DNA from: Pseudomonas indica NBRC 103045
GTDB taxonomy: Bacteria > Pseudomonadota > Gammaproteobacteria > Pseudomonadales > Pseudomonadaceae
Assembly: GCF_002091635.1 (NCBI RefSeq)
Contig: NZ_BDAC01000006.1
Location: 1-64,000 of the forward strand
Direction of reading: 5' to 3'
Length of the DNA stretch: 64,000 nt
The notes under the pieces were generated by a model. It was given only the letters and a program-made list of their open reading frames with translations, searched no databases and was not told where the DNA came from. The position numbers and the translations under genes are program-made. Each line of letters begins with the position of its first letter. Within the stretch, counting starts at the first letter, position 1. Positions 27,351 to 35,815 of the stretch are shown in pieces.

Positions 27351-28337
27351 GTGGAGACGCATCTGATCGCCCTGGACTGGGGCACCACGTCGCTGCGCGC
27401 CTATCGGCTCGGCCCGGGCGGCGAAACGCTGGAAGAGCGCAGCCTGGCGCGTGGCATCCTGCAACTCGATGGCAGCGGCGATGCGGCCTTCGAAGGTGCC
27501 TTGGACGAAGCCTGCGGCGACTGGCTGGATGCCGAGCCCGGCGTGCCGCTGATCGCCTGCGGCATGGTCGGCAGCGCTCAGGGCTGGCGCGAAGCCGCCT
27601 ACGTGGAAGTGCCGCTGGACGCCGGCCGGCTGGCCGCGGCGCTGACCCCCATCGAAACCCGGCGCGGCAGCATGTTTTGGGTGATCCCCGGGGCGATCCA
27701 GAACGGGCCGCTGCCAAACGTCATGCGCGGCGAGGAAACCCAGGTGTTCGGCCTGCTCGCCGGGCTGGACGAAGACGAGCGGGACGAGCCCCTGCTGATC
27801 GGTCTGCCGGGCAGCCACAGTAAATGGGTGACGGTGGAGAACGGCCGCCTGGGCCGCTTCCAGACCTTCATGACTGGCGAGGTCTACGCCGCGCTGTTGG
27901 GCCATACCCTGCTCGGACGGACTGTTGTCCCTTGCGAGGCCTTCGATGCTGCGGCCTTCGAAGAGGGCGTGCGCGTTGCCCGCTCCGACGACGGACGCGG
28001 CGGCCCGCTGTCCACTATTTTCAGCAGTCGCACGCGGGTGCTGACCGGCGGCCTGCGTGGCGAGTCCCAGGCCGATTACCTGTCCGGCCTGCTGATCGGC
28101 CACGAGTTGATGGCTATGGCCGAGGTCTGCCAGGCCGACTCGCACCAGCGCATTGTGCTGGTCGGCAACTCGGCGCTGTGCGCGCGCTACCTATGGGCCC
28201 TGGAACACAGCGGATTCAGCACCCTCAGCTTCGCCCCGCAGGCCACTGTCGCCGGGCTCTGGCGCATCGCGGAGCGGGCCGGGCTGCTCGCGAATCAACC
28301 CGCAGACGAGGTATTCGCATGTTCCGCCAAGCGTTAG
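27351..28337 (+). CDS. dgoK: 2-dehydro-3-deoxygalactonokinase
   Basis: This 328-residue ASKHA-fold kinase is recognised by the N-terminal LIALDWGTTSLRAYRLGPGG (phosphate-binding loop), IACGMVGSAQGWREAAYVEV, GLPGSHSKWVTVENG and MTGEVYAALLGHTLLG. It phosphorylates 2-keto-3-deoxy-D-galactonate with ATP, the third-last step of the De Ley-Doudoroff route. GTG at 27351, six bases after GGGAGG, is preferred to the GTG at 27333. Its end overlaps the aldolase gene by 19 bp, so the two are translationally coupled. Confidence 0.92.
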   Translation: METHLIALDWGTTSLRAYRLGPGGETLEERSLARGILQLDGSGDAAFEGALDEACGDWLDAEPGVPLIACGMVGSAQGWREAAYVEVPLDAGRLAAALTPIETRRGSMFWVIPGAIQNGPLPNVMRGEETQVFGLLAGLDEDERDEPLLIGLPGSHSKWVTVENGRLGRFQTFMTGEVYAALLGHTLLGRTVVPCEAFDAAAFEEGVRVARSDDGRGGPLSTIFSSRTRVLTGGLRGESQADYLSGLLIGHELMAMAEVCQADSHQRIVLVGNSALCARYLWALEHSGFSTLSFAPQATVAGLWRIAERAGLLANQPADEVFACSAKR

Positions 28338-28948
28338 CGGCCAATGGCCTGATCGCCATCCTGCGTGGTGTGCGACCCGATGAGGTGGAAGCCATCGGCC
28401 ATGCCCTCTACGACGCCGGTTTCCGAATCATCGAAGTACCGCTCAACTCGCCGCAGCCGCTGGAGAGTATCGCCCGGCTGCGGAAGGTCCTGCCGCGCGA
28501 CTGCCTGATCGGCGCCGGCACGGTGCTGGATGCCACCCAGGTGGCCGAGGTCTGGTCGGCTGGCGGTGAACTGATCGTCATGCCGCATGGCGACCCGCAG
28601 GTGATTCGCGCGGCCAAGGCTGCCGGGCTATCCGTCGCGCCCGGCGTGGCGACGCCCACCGAAGCCTTCGCCGCCCTGGCCGAGGGAGCCGATGTGCTCA
28701 AGTTGTTCCCGGCCGAACAGCTCGGCCCCGGCGTACTCAAGGCCTGGCGCGCGGTGCTGCCTGCCGCGACCGCTTTGCTGCCGGTGGGTGGCATCACACC
28801 GGAGAGCCTGGCGGCCTACCGCCGGGCCGGCGCCGCCGGCTTCGGCCTCGGCTCGGCGCTCTATGCACCCGGTATGGATGCCGACGAAGTGGCCCGACGC
28901 GCGCAGGCCTTCGTCCAGGCCGCCACCGCCCCCATTCCGCTTCCCTGA
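28319..28948 (+). CDS. dgoA: 2-dehydro-3-deoxy-6-phosphogalactonate aldolase
   Basis: This 209-residue class I aldolase of the KDPG/KDPGal family has the acid/base Glu in [21 protein letters not shown], and the Schiff-base Lys in [11 protein letters not shown]. The PLNSP form, rather than VTLRTP of KDPG aldolase, points to the galactonate enzyme. It splits KDPGal into pyruvate and glyceraldehyde-3-phosphate. It overlaps dgoK and is followed 10 bp later by dgoD. Confidence 0.92.
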   Translation: MFRQALAANGLIAILRGVRPDEVEAIGHALYDAGFRIIEVPLNSPQPLESIARLRKVLPRDCLIGAGTVLDATQVAEVWSAGGELIVMPHGDPQVIRAAKAAGLSVAPGVATPTEAFAALAEGADVLKLFPAEQLGPGVLKAWRAVLPAATALLPVGGITPESLAAYRRAGAAGFGLGSALYAPGMDADEVARRAQAFVQAATAPIPLP

Positions 28949-28958
28949 GAGGTCGACG

Positions 28959-30107
28959 ATGAAGATCACCGGGCTCACCACCTATCTCGTTCCGCCGCGC
29001 TGGCTGTTCCTCCGCATCGACACCGACGAGGGCCTCAGCGGCTGGGGCGAGCCGGTGGTGGAGGGGCGGGCGCACACGGTCGCGGCGGCGGTGGAGGAAC
29101 TGGCCGACTACCTGATCGGCAAGGACCCACGGCACATCGAGGACCACTGGACGGTGCTCTATCGCGGCGGCTTCTACCGGGGCGGCGCGATCCACATGAG
29201 CGCCCTGGCCGGCATCGACCAGGCGCTCTGGGACATCAAGGGCAAGGCCCTCGGCGTGTCGGTGGCCGACCTGCTCGGCGGCCGTGTGCGCGAGCGCATC
29301 CGCGTGTACTCCTGGATCGGCGGCGACCGCCCGGCCGATACCGCCAACGCCGCGCGACAGGCAGTGGCGCGTGGCTTCAGCGCGGTGAAAATGAACGCCT
29401 GCGAAGAAATGCAGTTCGTCGACAGCCACGCCAAGGTCGACGCGGTGCTGGCCAACATGGCGGCCATCCGCGAGGCGGTGGGTGGCGAGATCGGCATCGG
29501 CGTGGACTTCCATGGCCGGGTGCACAAGCCCATGGCGAAAATCCTCATGAAGGAACTCGAACCCTACCGGCCGATGTTCATCGAAGAGCCGGTGCTCAGC
29601 GAAAACCACGAGGCATTGAAGGAGCTGGCACCGCTCTCCTGCGCCCCCATCGCCCTGGGCGAACGGCTGTATTCGCGCTGGGATTTCAAACGCATACTCG
29701 CCGAAGGCTACGTCGACATCATCCAGCCGGACGCCTCCCACGCCGGCGGCATCACCGAAACCCGCAAGATCGCCAGCATGGCCGAAGCCTACGACGTCGC
29801 CCTGGCACTCCACTGTCCACTGGGCCCCATCGCCCTGGCCACCTGCCTGCAACTGGACGGCGTCTGCTACAACGCCTTCATCCAGGAACAGAGCCTGGGT
29901 ATCCACTACAACGAAGGCAACGACCTGCTCGACTACCTGCACAACCCCGAGGTCTTCCACTACCAGGACGGCTTCGTCACCCTCCCCAACGGCCCCGGCC
30001 TGGGCATCGACGTCAACGAAGACTACGTGATCGAACGCGCCCGCACCGGCCACCGCTGGCGCAACCCGGTGTGGCGGCATGCGGATGGGAGTGTGGCGGA
30101 GTGGTGA
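28959..30107 (+). CDS. dgoD: D-galactonate dehydratase
   Basis: This 382-residue enolase-superfamily enzyme dehydrates D-galactonate to 2-keto-3-deoxygalactonate. Visible are the substrate-proximal [20 protein letters not shown], the metal ligands in [21 protein letters not shown] and [12 protein letters not shown], the His/Asp base in [17 protein letters not shown], and [15 protein letters not shown]. The ATG at 28959 follows AGAGGTCGACG. It closes the main catabolic operon; a hairpin at 30242-30265 lies downstream. Confidence 0.94.
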   Translation: MKITGLTTYLVPPRWLFLRIDTDEGLSGWGEPVVEGRAHTVAAAVEELADYLIGKDPRHIEDHWTVLYRGGFYRGGAIHMSALAGIDQALWDIKGKALGVSVADLLGGRVRERIRVYSWIGGDRPADTANAARQAVARGFSAVKMNACEEMQFVDSHAKVDAVLANMAAIREAVGGEIGIGVDFHGRVHKPMAKILMKELEPYRPMFIEEPVLSENHEALKELAPLSCAPIALGERLYSRWDFKRILAEGYVDIIQPDASHAGGITETRKIASMAEAYDVALALHCPLGPIALATCLQLDGVCYNAFIQEQSLGIHYNEGNDLLDYLHNPEVFHYQDGFVTLPNGPGLGIDVNEDYVIERARTGHRWRNPVWRHADGSVAEW

Positions 30108-30241
30108 GGGGGCGTCTCTGTTGGGGACTGCTCTTATCCTGAAAAAAACGCTCAACGCTGACAAACAACCGAGAAATTAAATGTGTCCCCTTCGGCACTG
30201 ACAATGCCGAACGTGCTTTAGCACCAAATAACCTGAACATA

Positions 30242-30265
30242 GGTGGATGGCCATAGCCATCCACC
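30242..30265 (+). terminator. Probable terminator hairpin after the dgo genes
   Basis: A perfect 10-bp stem, GGTGGATGGC / GCCATCCACC, with a CATA loop is followed by CCTTTT. The run of T is short, so termination may be partial. The core GGCCATAGCC also occurs in the hairpin at 56425-56465, so it may instead belong to a small repeat family. Confidence 0.45.
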
Positions 30266-30349
30266 CCTTTTCCCCACATCCTTCACACTCTCCCGTCTTG
30301 GCTCCCCAACCGACTTGCCTCCCTCCCCCTGAGCCGCTAGAGTCCGCCC

Positions 30350-30565
30350 CGTCACGGTCAATCCCGTGGCCGGGTGTAGCAACCTGACTGTCTGAGGCGC
30401 GGTAGCGCCGTAGCTGTGTAGCCGGCGCTTTTTTGTGCCCGGCTGCCGCATTTCTATGGTGGGCCGTGCGGGGCAGGCTTCGGCCTGGCCGGTTCCCTCG
30501 GACGCCGGTTTGCTACCCCCGTGCGGTCCACCTCCATCCGTGTAGCAACGGTGGATGTGGTTCCT
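30350..30565 (+). ncRNA. Structured leader with terminator/antiterminator geometry upstream of a small protein gene
   Basis: The segment starts with a CACGG/CCGTG hairpin (30353-30368). GGCGC at 30396-30400 can pair with GCGCC at 30405-30409; the same bases, extended as GCGCCG (30405-30410), can instead pair with CGGCGC at 30423-30428, which is followed directly by six T (30429-30434). The two pairings exclude each other, the hallmark of an attenuator or riboswitch. GTGTAGCAAC occurs at 30374-30383 and again at 30540-30549, the second time in the loop of an imperfect hairpin (30528-30560). The short gene at 30651 follows in the same direction. The ligand or trigger is unknown and no named riboswitch class was recognised. 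Confidence 0.5.
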
Positions 30566-30650
30566 TAACCGTTCGAGGAACTTTCCATGCGCTTACCGAG
30601 CTTTTCAGAAATCCGTTCAGTGTGTCGCTTCGCCATGGCGGAGGTGCGGC

Positions 30651-30905
30651 ATGTCTGACTTCCGTCCGCTTCCTTCCCTGAGCACCACTTCCCGTCCTGT
30701 GCTCTACACCAATACCCGCCTCAGCTCGGACGAGTTGTTCGAAGCCGGGCAGGAGCGTTTGAACGCGGCGCAGCAGTTGGCGTTGGTGCTGTATTGCAAC
30801 GAACCGCAATTGGATAACGGTGAAGTATTCGCGGCGTTTCGTCTGCTGCTGGGCGATGCGGCGGGGTTGTATGACGCGGCGTTCAAGCGTCTGCCGGGCG
30901 ATTGA
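30651..30905 (+). CDS. Small conserved-looking protein of unknown function
   Basis: This 84-residue soluble protein begins MSDFRPLPSLSTTSRPVLYT and then has a helical stretch SDELFEAGQERLNAAQQLAL followed by VLYCNEPQLDNGEVFAAFRL. GGAGGTG lies at the ideal distance from the ATG at 30651, better than any upstream start. It resembles in size and layout the many short 'LFxVxxGxxxxxALxxAxxLL' proteins of Pseudomonas (DUF3077/DUF6124-like) that also sit behind structured leaders. I know no function for them. The folded leader at 30350-30565 probably controls it. Confidence 0.65.
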   Translation: MSDFRPLPSLSTTSRPVLYTNTRLSSDELFEAGQERLNAAQQLALVLYCNEPQLDNGEVFAAFRLLLGDAAGLYDAAFKRLPGD

Positions 30906-30950
30906 AGCCGCGTGTCGGCAGCGAGGAGTAAAGCCTGTCCGAGGCAAGCC

Positions 30951-31119
30951 CTCTCCCGCTCCGGGAGAGGGCGCGGGGATCAGCGGCTGGCTTCCACGAA
31001 GGTGTCGTTGATCGCTCCCACGCTCCAGCGTGGGAGCGCAGTGTAAAGACGCTCCGCGTCTGCTCTGTCTACGAGACGCGGAGCGTCTCGGGCTGCGTTC
31101 CCACGCGGAGCGTGGGAAC
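30951..31119. repeat. Cluster of five perfect palindromes
   Basis: Five perfect inverted repeats lie in tandem: CTCTCCC/GGGAGAG (30951-30969), CGCTCCCACGCT/AGCGTGGGAGCG (31013-31038), AGACGC/GCGTCT (31047-31061), GAGACGC/GCGTCTC (31073-31089) and GTTCCCACGC/GCGTGGGAAC (31097-31119). The 'cccacgc...gcgtggg' type is familiar from intergenic repeats in Pseudomonas. They would fold into strong hairpins in RNA of either strand. Confidence 0.75.
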
Positions 31120-31531
31120 GTCCGAAAAACCATCCACCCTTAAGAAGAGCCTGCGCATGTTGGCACCTGTTGTTGTTATGGCGGTGGTGCCGGCAGATTC
31201 ATGGAGCATCCGGCAATCAGCTATCACCCGATCGGGTGGGCTTGGATGCCGTGTGGCCTATGTCACGTCGAGTTCACTTTGGGTGTCACGGAACTGGGGC
31301 GGTTGGGGCTGGCGCGTGGTGGTCTAGTGGTTGCTGCCCTTCCTGCTGGGCTCCATTGCTTTAGCCATCCACGAAAAAAAGAAATGTGCAGAAAAATGTG
31401 AAGGCGGTTTTGCTGGATTTTTCAGAAGGTCCTGTATTTTCGTGCCTTGCAGGCGGTTAGGATGTGTCTTGAAATGTGCATTCCTATTTCAGGATTTCGC
31501 ACTGTCCCGTCTATCCGACGCAGGAAGCACA
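31120..31531. other. Intergenic stretch without a supported gene
   Basis: About 410 bp with lower GC than the flanks. Several short overlapping ORFs exist in different frames, none with protein-like composition or a convincing ribosome site. It includes the region just upstream of the Fic gene and so probably its promoter. Confidence 0.4.
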
Positions 31532-32721
31532 ATGGCCCCCGCGCTTATCAAGAATATCCATTATGTCGATCCGGTTCTCCCGGAGCAGCTCCCCGACTCG
31601 ATCATCGAGAAGGCCGATGCACTGCCGGCAAAGGTGGCGTTTCTGGACGGAATCCTCGCACCCGAAACCGGGGCCAGGCTTGCCAGGTTGCTGCAGATAA
31701 CCAATACGTACTACTCGAACATGATCGAAGGGCAGTACACCGAGCTGGTGGATATGCAGCGAGCACAGAATGCCCCCCGTCGTGAGCGCCGGTTGTTGCA
31801 GGACCTTGCCGTCAAACACATGCAGGTGCAGCTGATCTTCGAACGGGCAATCCGCATGACTCCCCGCGCGTTCACGGAAATGTACAGCTCTTATGTGCGG
31901 TGCACAATCGATTGTTTGCCGGAGCCCAGGAGAATGCTCTTCGCCTCAGCGACGGGAGGCTCATGGTGCCCGGTCAGCTTCGAGCCCAGCCGAACGAGGA
32001 GGTGACGGTAGGCAACCATTCGGCCCCGGCGGCTTCCGCTGTGCACGCGATTCTTGCTCATCTGCAGACTTCATTCGGTCGGAACCGTGATGCAAGGCGT
32101 CAGCTCATCTCGATCCTGGCCTATCACCATCGCTTGGCCTGGACACACCCGTTCCTGGACGGAAATGGACGTGTTGCCCGAATGATGACCCATCTTCAGT
32201 TATTCCAGCTTGGTTTACGTCCGCACCTCTGGTCATTGTCCCGAGGTCTGGCTCGGCGGCATGAGGATTACTACCGAGTGCTTGCGATGGCGGACCGCCC
32301 CCGGGAGGGCGACTTGGATGGACGGGGTCAGATGTCCCAGCGGCATTACTTCGCTTTCATCGAGTTCATGCTCGATGTTTGTCATGACCAAGTGGACTAT
32401 ATGACTGCAGCGCTGAACCGCAGGCGTATGCATGAGCGCCTGATTCGGGCCTTCAAGAACAACGAGCGGATACTGGAACTGGGTATCCGCCCGGAGAGTG
32501 GGCCGGCCGTAGCGGCGCTGCTGCTGCAAGGTTCCATGCCGCGGAGCGACTTCAAGGTCTTCACAGGCCTTTCCGCCCGACCGGCGATCGATGAATTATC
32601 CCGGTTGATCAGGGCGGGAATCGTCGTAAGCCCCACCCCTAAATCGAGGACTATCGAGCCGGGCCTGCCTGCCTGGTTCGCCGCCGAGATTTTTCCCGAT
32701 TTGCATCGACGCTTTCAGTGA
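31532..32721 (+). pseudogene. Fic-family protein gene split by a frameshift
   Basis: The first part, from the ATG at 31532, has NTYYSNMIEGQYTELVDMQR, which contains the (S/T)xxxE(G/N) inhibitory-helix motif of class II Fic proteins. In that frame the sequence turns to nonsense after about 31890 and stops at 32005. The other frame, open across 31900-32721, continues HNRLFAGAQENALRLSDGRL and keeps an intact catalytic motif HPFLDGNGRVARM, then a C-terminal winged-helix-like region. Fic proteins transfer AMP or other groups to target proteins. A single indel near 31880-31900 separates the halves; it could be a real mutation, a sequencing error or, least likely, programmed frameshifting. The gene is an insert within the sugar locus. 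Confidence 0.8.
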
Positions 32722-32732
32722 TCGGCCAAGTC

Positions 32733-33875
32733 TCATGGCTTGGGAAACTTATAGATCGTCGTCTGCGTGTAGACCTGCCCCGGGTCGAGCCGGGTGCTGG
32801 GGAAGTCCGGTTGGTTCGGTGAGTCCGGGTAGTGCTGGGTTTCCAGGGTGAAGGCGCTCCAGTGCGGGTAGGCTTTGCCGCCCTTGCCGTGGATGCTGCC
32901 GTCGAGGAAGTTGCTGGTGTAGAGCTGCACGCCGGGTTCGGTGGTGTACATCTGCAGTATGCGGCCGGAGGCCGGGTCGGTGACTTCGGCGGCCAGCTTG
33001 GACAGGTCGCCGCCGGTGTCGAGGACCCAGTTGAAGTCGAACCCGCCTTGCTTGGGTTCGGCGAATTTCAGTTGCGGGTGGTCGTCCTTGATGTGCTTGC
33101 CGAAGGCGGTGGGGGTGAGGAAGTCCATGGGCGTGCCGGCGACTTCCGGGAGTTCGCCGGTGGGGATCAGCTTGTCGTTGACTGGCGTGTAGCGTGAGGC
33201 GTGCAGCGTGGCGACCTGCTCGAGGATGCTCGGGTTGCCGGCGCCGGCCAGGTTGAAGTAGCTGTGGTTGGTCAGGTTGAGTACCGTGGGTTTGTCGGTG
33301 GTGGCGTGGTACTGGATGCGCAGCTCGTTGGCGTCGTTGAGGCTGTAGGTGACGCGGGTGGTGAGGGTGCCGGGGAAGCCCATTTCGCCGTCGGGCGAGA
33401 CGTAGCTGAGCTGCACGCCGACCCAGCCATCCTCGTCGTGCGGGGTGGCTTGCCAGAGCTTGCGGTCGAAGCCTTCCGGCCCGCCGTGCAGGGCGTTGCT
33501 GCCGTTGTTCTGCGGGATTTGGTAGGTCTTGCCGTCCAGCGCGAAGCGACCCTCGGCGATGCGGTTGCCGAAGCGGCCGATGGTGGCGCCGAAATAGACG
33601 TTGCCGTTCTTGAGGTAACCGTCGACGTCGTCGAAGCCGAGCACGATGTCATCGACCTTGCCCTGTTTGTCCGGCACCCGTAGCGCCTGGAGGATGCCGC
33701 CGTAGGCGATGACCACCGCCTCCATGCCCTGGCTGTTGCGCAAGGTGAATTTCTCCACCGCCCTGCCGTCGGGCAATGTGCCGAAGCTGCCGCGCTCGCT
33801 GGAGAGGCCCTGGGCCTGGGCGATGCCGATCATCATTGATAAACCGAGTCCGCTGAGAATCCGAGCATGTTTCAT
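32733..33875 (-). CDS. Galactose mutarotase (aldose 1-epimerase), exported
   Basis: This 380-residue enzyme has a signal peptide (ILSGLGLSMMIGIAQAQ), so it works in the periplasm. Mutarotase motifs are GATIGRFGNRIAEGRF, NGSNALHGGPEGFD, NLTNHSYFNLAG with the catalytic His, and FTLETQHYPDSPNQPDFP with the catalytic Glu. It interconverts alpha and beta forms of galactose or arabinose before uptake and oxidation. The ATG at 33875 is preferred to a GTG at 33884. It follows the arabonate dehydratase gene by 103 bp; a CGGCACG/CGTGCCG hairpin at 33904-33921 lies between. Confidence 0.9.
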   Translation of the reverse strand: MKHARILSGLGLSMMIGIAQAQGLSSERGSFGTLPDGRAVEKFTLRNSQGMEAVVIAYGGILQALRVPDKQGKVDDIVLGFDDVDGYLKNGNVYFGATIGRFGNRIAEGRFALDGKTYQIPQNNGSNALHGGPEGFDRKLWQATPHDEDGWVGVQLSYVSPDGEMGFPGTLTTRVTYSLNDANELRIQYHATTDKPTVLNLTNHSYFNLAGAGNPSILEQVATLHASRYTPVNDKLIPTGELPEVAGTPMDFLTPTAFGKHIKDDHPQLKFAEPKQGGFDFNWVLDTGGDLSKLAAEVTDPASGRILQMYTTEPGVQLYTSNFLDGSIHGKGGKAYPHWSAFTLETQHYPDSPNQPDFPSTRLDPGQVYTQTTIYKFPKP

Positions 33876-33978
33876 CGTGGCCACCTTTTTTGTTGTGGAT
33901 CAGCGGCACGCTTCCGTGCCGGTTTACAGGCGGAGGCCCGGGACGGCCTGGCAGGGGCATCCGCTTGAAGCGATTCGC

Positions 33979-35715
33979 TCAGTGCGAGTGGCGCGGCACC
34001 TCCGCGCCCCGGCAGCCGACCAGGAAATCGAAATCGCAGCCCTGGTCGGCCTGCATCACGTGATCGACGTAGAGCCGGCGATAGCCGCCGTCCCAGGTCC
34101 GCTCGGGCAGGCGCAGGTCCGCCAGGCGTGCCTGCAGTTCGGCGTCGGGGATGTCCAGGTGCAGGCGGCCGTTGGCGCAGTCCAGTTCGATGAAATCGCC
34201 GTTGCGCACCACCGCCAACGGGCCGCCGGCCGCCGCCTCCGGCGCTACGTGGAGCACCACGGTGCCGTAGGCGGTGCCGCTCATGCGGGCGTCGGAGATA
34301 CGCACCATGTCGGTGATGCCCTTGGCCAGCAGCTTGGGCGGCAGGCCCATGTTGCCGACCTCGGCCATCCCCGGATAACCCTTGGGCCCGCAGTGCTTCA
34401 TGACCAGCACGCAGGTCTCGTCGACGTCCAGGTCGGGATCGTTGATGCGCGCCTTGTAGTCCTCGAAATTCTCGAAAACCACGGCGCGACCGCGGTGCTG
34501 CATCAGTTCGGCGCTGGCCGCCGAGGGCTTGAGCACTGCGCCCTGCGGCGCCAGGTTGCCGCGTAGCACGCAGATGCCGCCGTCGGCGCGGATCGGGTTG
34601 TCCAGGCTGCGGATCACTTCGTCCTTGCCGTAGATCGGCGCATCGGCGCAGTTCTCCCAGAGGCTCTTGCCGTTCACCGTCAGCGCCTCGGGATTGGGCA
34701 GCAGACCGTTCTCGCCGAGGCGGCGGATCACCGCGGGCAGGCCGCCGGCATAGTAGAACTCCTCCATCAGGAAGCGCCCGGACGGTTGCAGGTCGACGAT
34801 GGTTGGCGTGCCACGGCCGACACGGGTCCAGTCGTCCAGTTCGAGGTCGACGCCGATGCGCCCGGCGATGGCCTTGAGGTGGATCACCGCGTTGGTCGAG
34901 CCGCCGATCGCCGCGTTGACCCGGATGGCGTTTTCGAACGCGGCCTTGGTCAGCACCTTGGACAGGCGTAGGTCTTCCCAGACCATGTCGACGATGCGCA
35001 TGCCGGAGAGGTGGGCGAGCACGTAGCGGCGCGCGTCCACCGCCGGGATCGCCGCGTTGTGCGGCAGCGAGGTGCCCAGGGCTTCGGCCATGCAGGCCAT
35101 GGTCGAGGCGGTGCCCATGGTGTTGCAGGTGCCGGCCGAGCGCGACATGCCGGCCTCGGCGGAAAGGAATTCATTGAGATCGATCAGGCCGCCCTTCAGC
35201 GCTTCGTGCATCTGCCAGACGATGGTGCCGGCACCGATGTCGCGGCCGTGGTGCTTGCCGTTGAGCATCGGCCCTCCGGTGACGACGATGGCCGGCACGT
35301 CGCAACTGGCGGCGCCCATCAGCAGCGCCGGGGTGGTCTTGTCGCAGCCGACGAGCAGCACCACGGCATCCACCGGGTTGCCGCGGATGGCTTCCTCCAC
35401 GTCCATGCTCGCCAGGTTGCGAGTGAGCATGGCGGTGGGGCGCAGGTTGGATTCGCCGTTGGAGAACACCGGGAATTCCACTGGGAAGCCGCCGGCCTCG
35501 TACACGCCGCGCTTGACGTGCTCGGCGATCTTGCGGAAATGCGCATTGCACGGCGTCAGCTCGGACCAGGTATTGCAGATGCCGATGATCGGCTTGCCCT
35601 GGAATTCGTGATCGGGGATGCCCTGGTTCTTCATCCAGCTGCGGTACATGAAGCCGTTCTTGTCGGCGGTGCCGAACCACTGGGCGGAGCGGAGTTTGAC
35701 GTTCTTATCGGTCAT
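33979..35715 (-). CDS. IlvD/Edd-family sugar-acid dehydratase, probable L-arabonate dehydratase
   Basis: This 578-residue iron-sulfur dehydratase has the cluster cysteines in GICNTWSELTPCNAH, VGCDKTTPALLMGAASCDVP and SAGTCNTMGTAS, plus VLRGNLAPQGAVLKPSA and CGPKGYPGMAEVGNMGLP. Its N-terminus (KLRSAQWFGTADKNGFMYRS) is that of the pentonate dehydratase branch rather than IlvD or Edd. It would convert L-arabonate to 2-keto-3-deoxy-L-arabonate, the step missing from the main operon at 18-30 kb. It diverges from a GbpR-like LysR gene 98 bp away. Confidence 0.87.
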   Translation of the reverse strand: MTDKNVKLRSAQWFGTADKNGFMYRSWMKNQGIPDHEFQGKPIIGICNTWSELTPCNAHFRKIAEHVKRGVYEAGGFPVEFPVFSNGESNLRPTAMLTRNLASMDVEEAIRGNPVDAVVLLVGCDKTTPALLMGAASCDVPAIVVTGGPMLNGKHHGRDIGAGTIVWQMHEALKGGLIDLNEFLSAEAGMSRSAGTCNTMGTASTMACMAEALGTSLPHNAAIPAVDARRYVLAHLSGMRIVDMVWEDLRLSKVLTKAAFENAIRVNAAIGGSTNAVIHLKAIAGRIGVDLELDDWTRVGRGTPTIVDLQPSGRFLMEEFYYAGGLPAVIRRLGENGLLPNPEALTVNGKSLWENCADAPIYGKDEVIRSLDNPIRADGGICVLRGNLAPQGAVLKPSAASAELMQHRGRAVVFENFEDYKARINDPDLDVDETCVLVMKHCGPKGYPGMAEVGNMGLPPKLLAKGITDMVRISDARMSGTAYGTVVLHVAPEAAAGGPLAVVRNGDFIELDCANGRLHLDIPDAELQARLADLRLPERTWDGGYRRLYVDHVMQADQGCDFDFLVGCRGAEVPRHSH

Positions 35716-35790
35716 AGCGGTCTTTCCTGTCGGACTGCGCGGCATATAGCCGGAACTGAGCGTAGACAGGGCAAGGCATCATCAACAAAT

Positions 35791-35815
35791 ATGTAATTCC
35801 TCTTAAGCGATACAT
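35791..35815. promoter_or_regulatory. Possible LysR operator in the divergent region
   Basis: ATGTA (35791-35795) and TACAT (35811-35815) form an interrupted palindrome in the 98-bp gap between the dehydratase and the LysR gene, which is a usual place for an autoregulatory LysR site. It reaches the LysR start codon, so it would also block that gene. Weak evidence. Confidence 0.3.

Noticed and set aside
30951..31119. Possible CRISPR array
   Set aside because: The palindromes differ from one another and the spacing is irregular; no identical direct repeats with unique spacers, and no cas genes.
34786..35796. Plus-strand frames over the arabonate dehydratase
   Set aside because: Shadow frames of the minus-strand dehydratase, whose iron-sulfur cysteine motifs are unmistakable.
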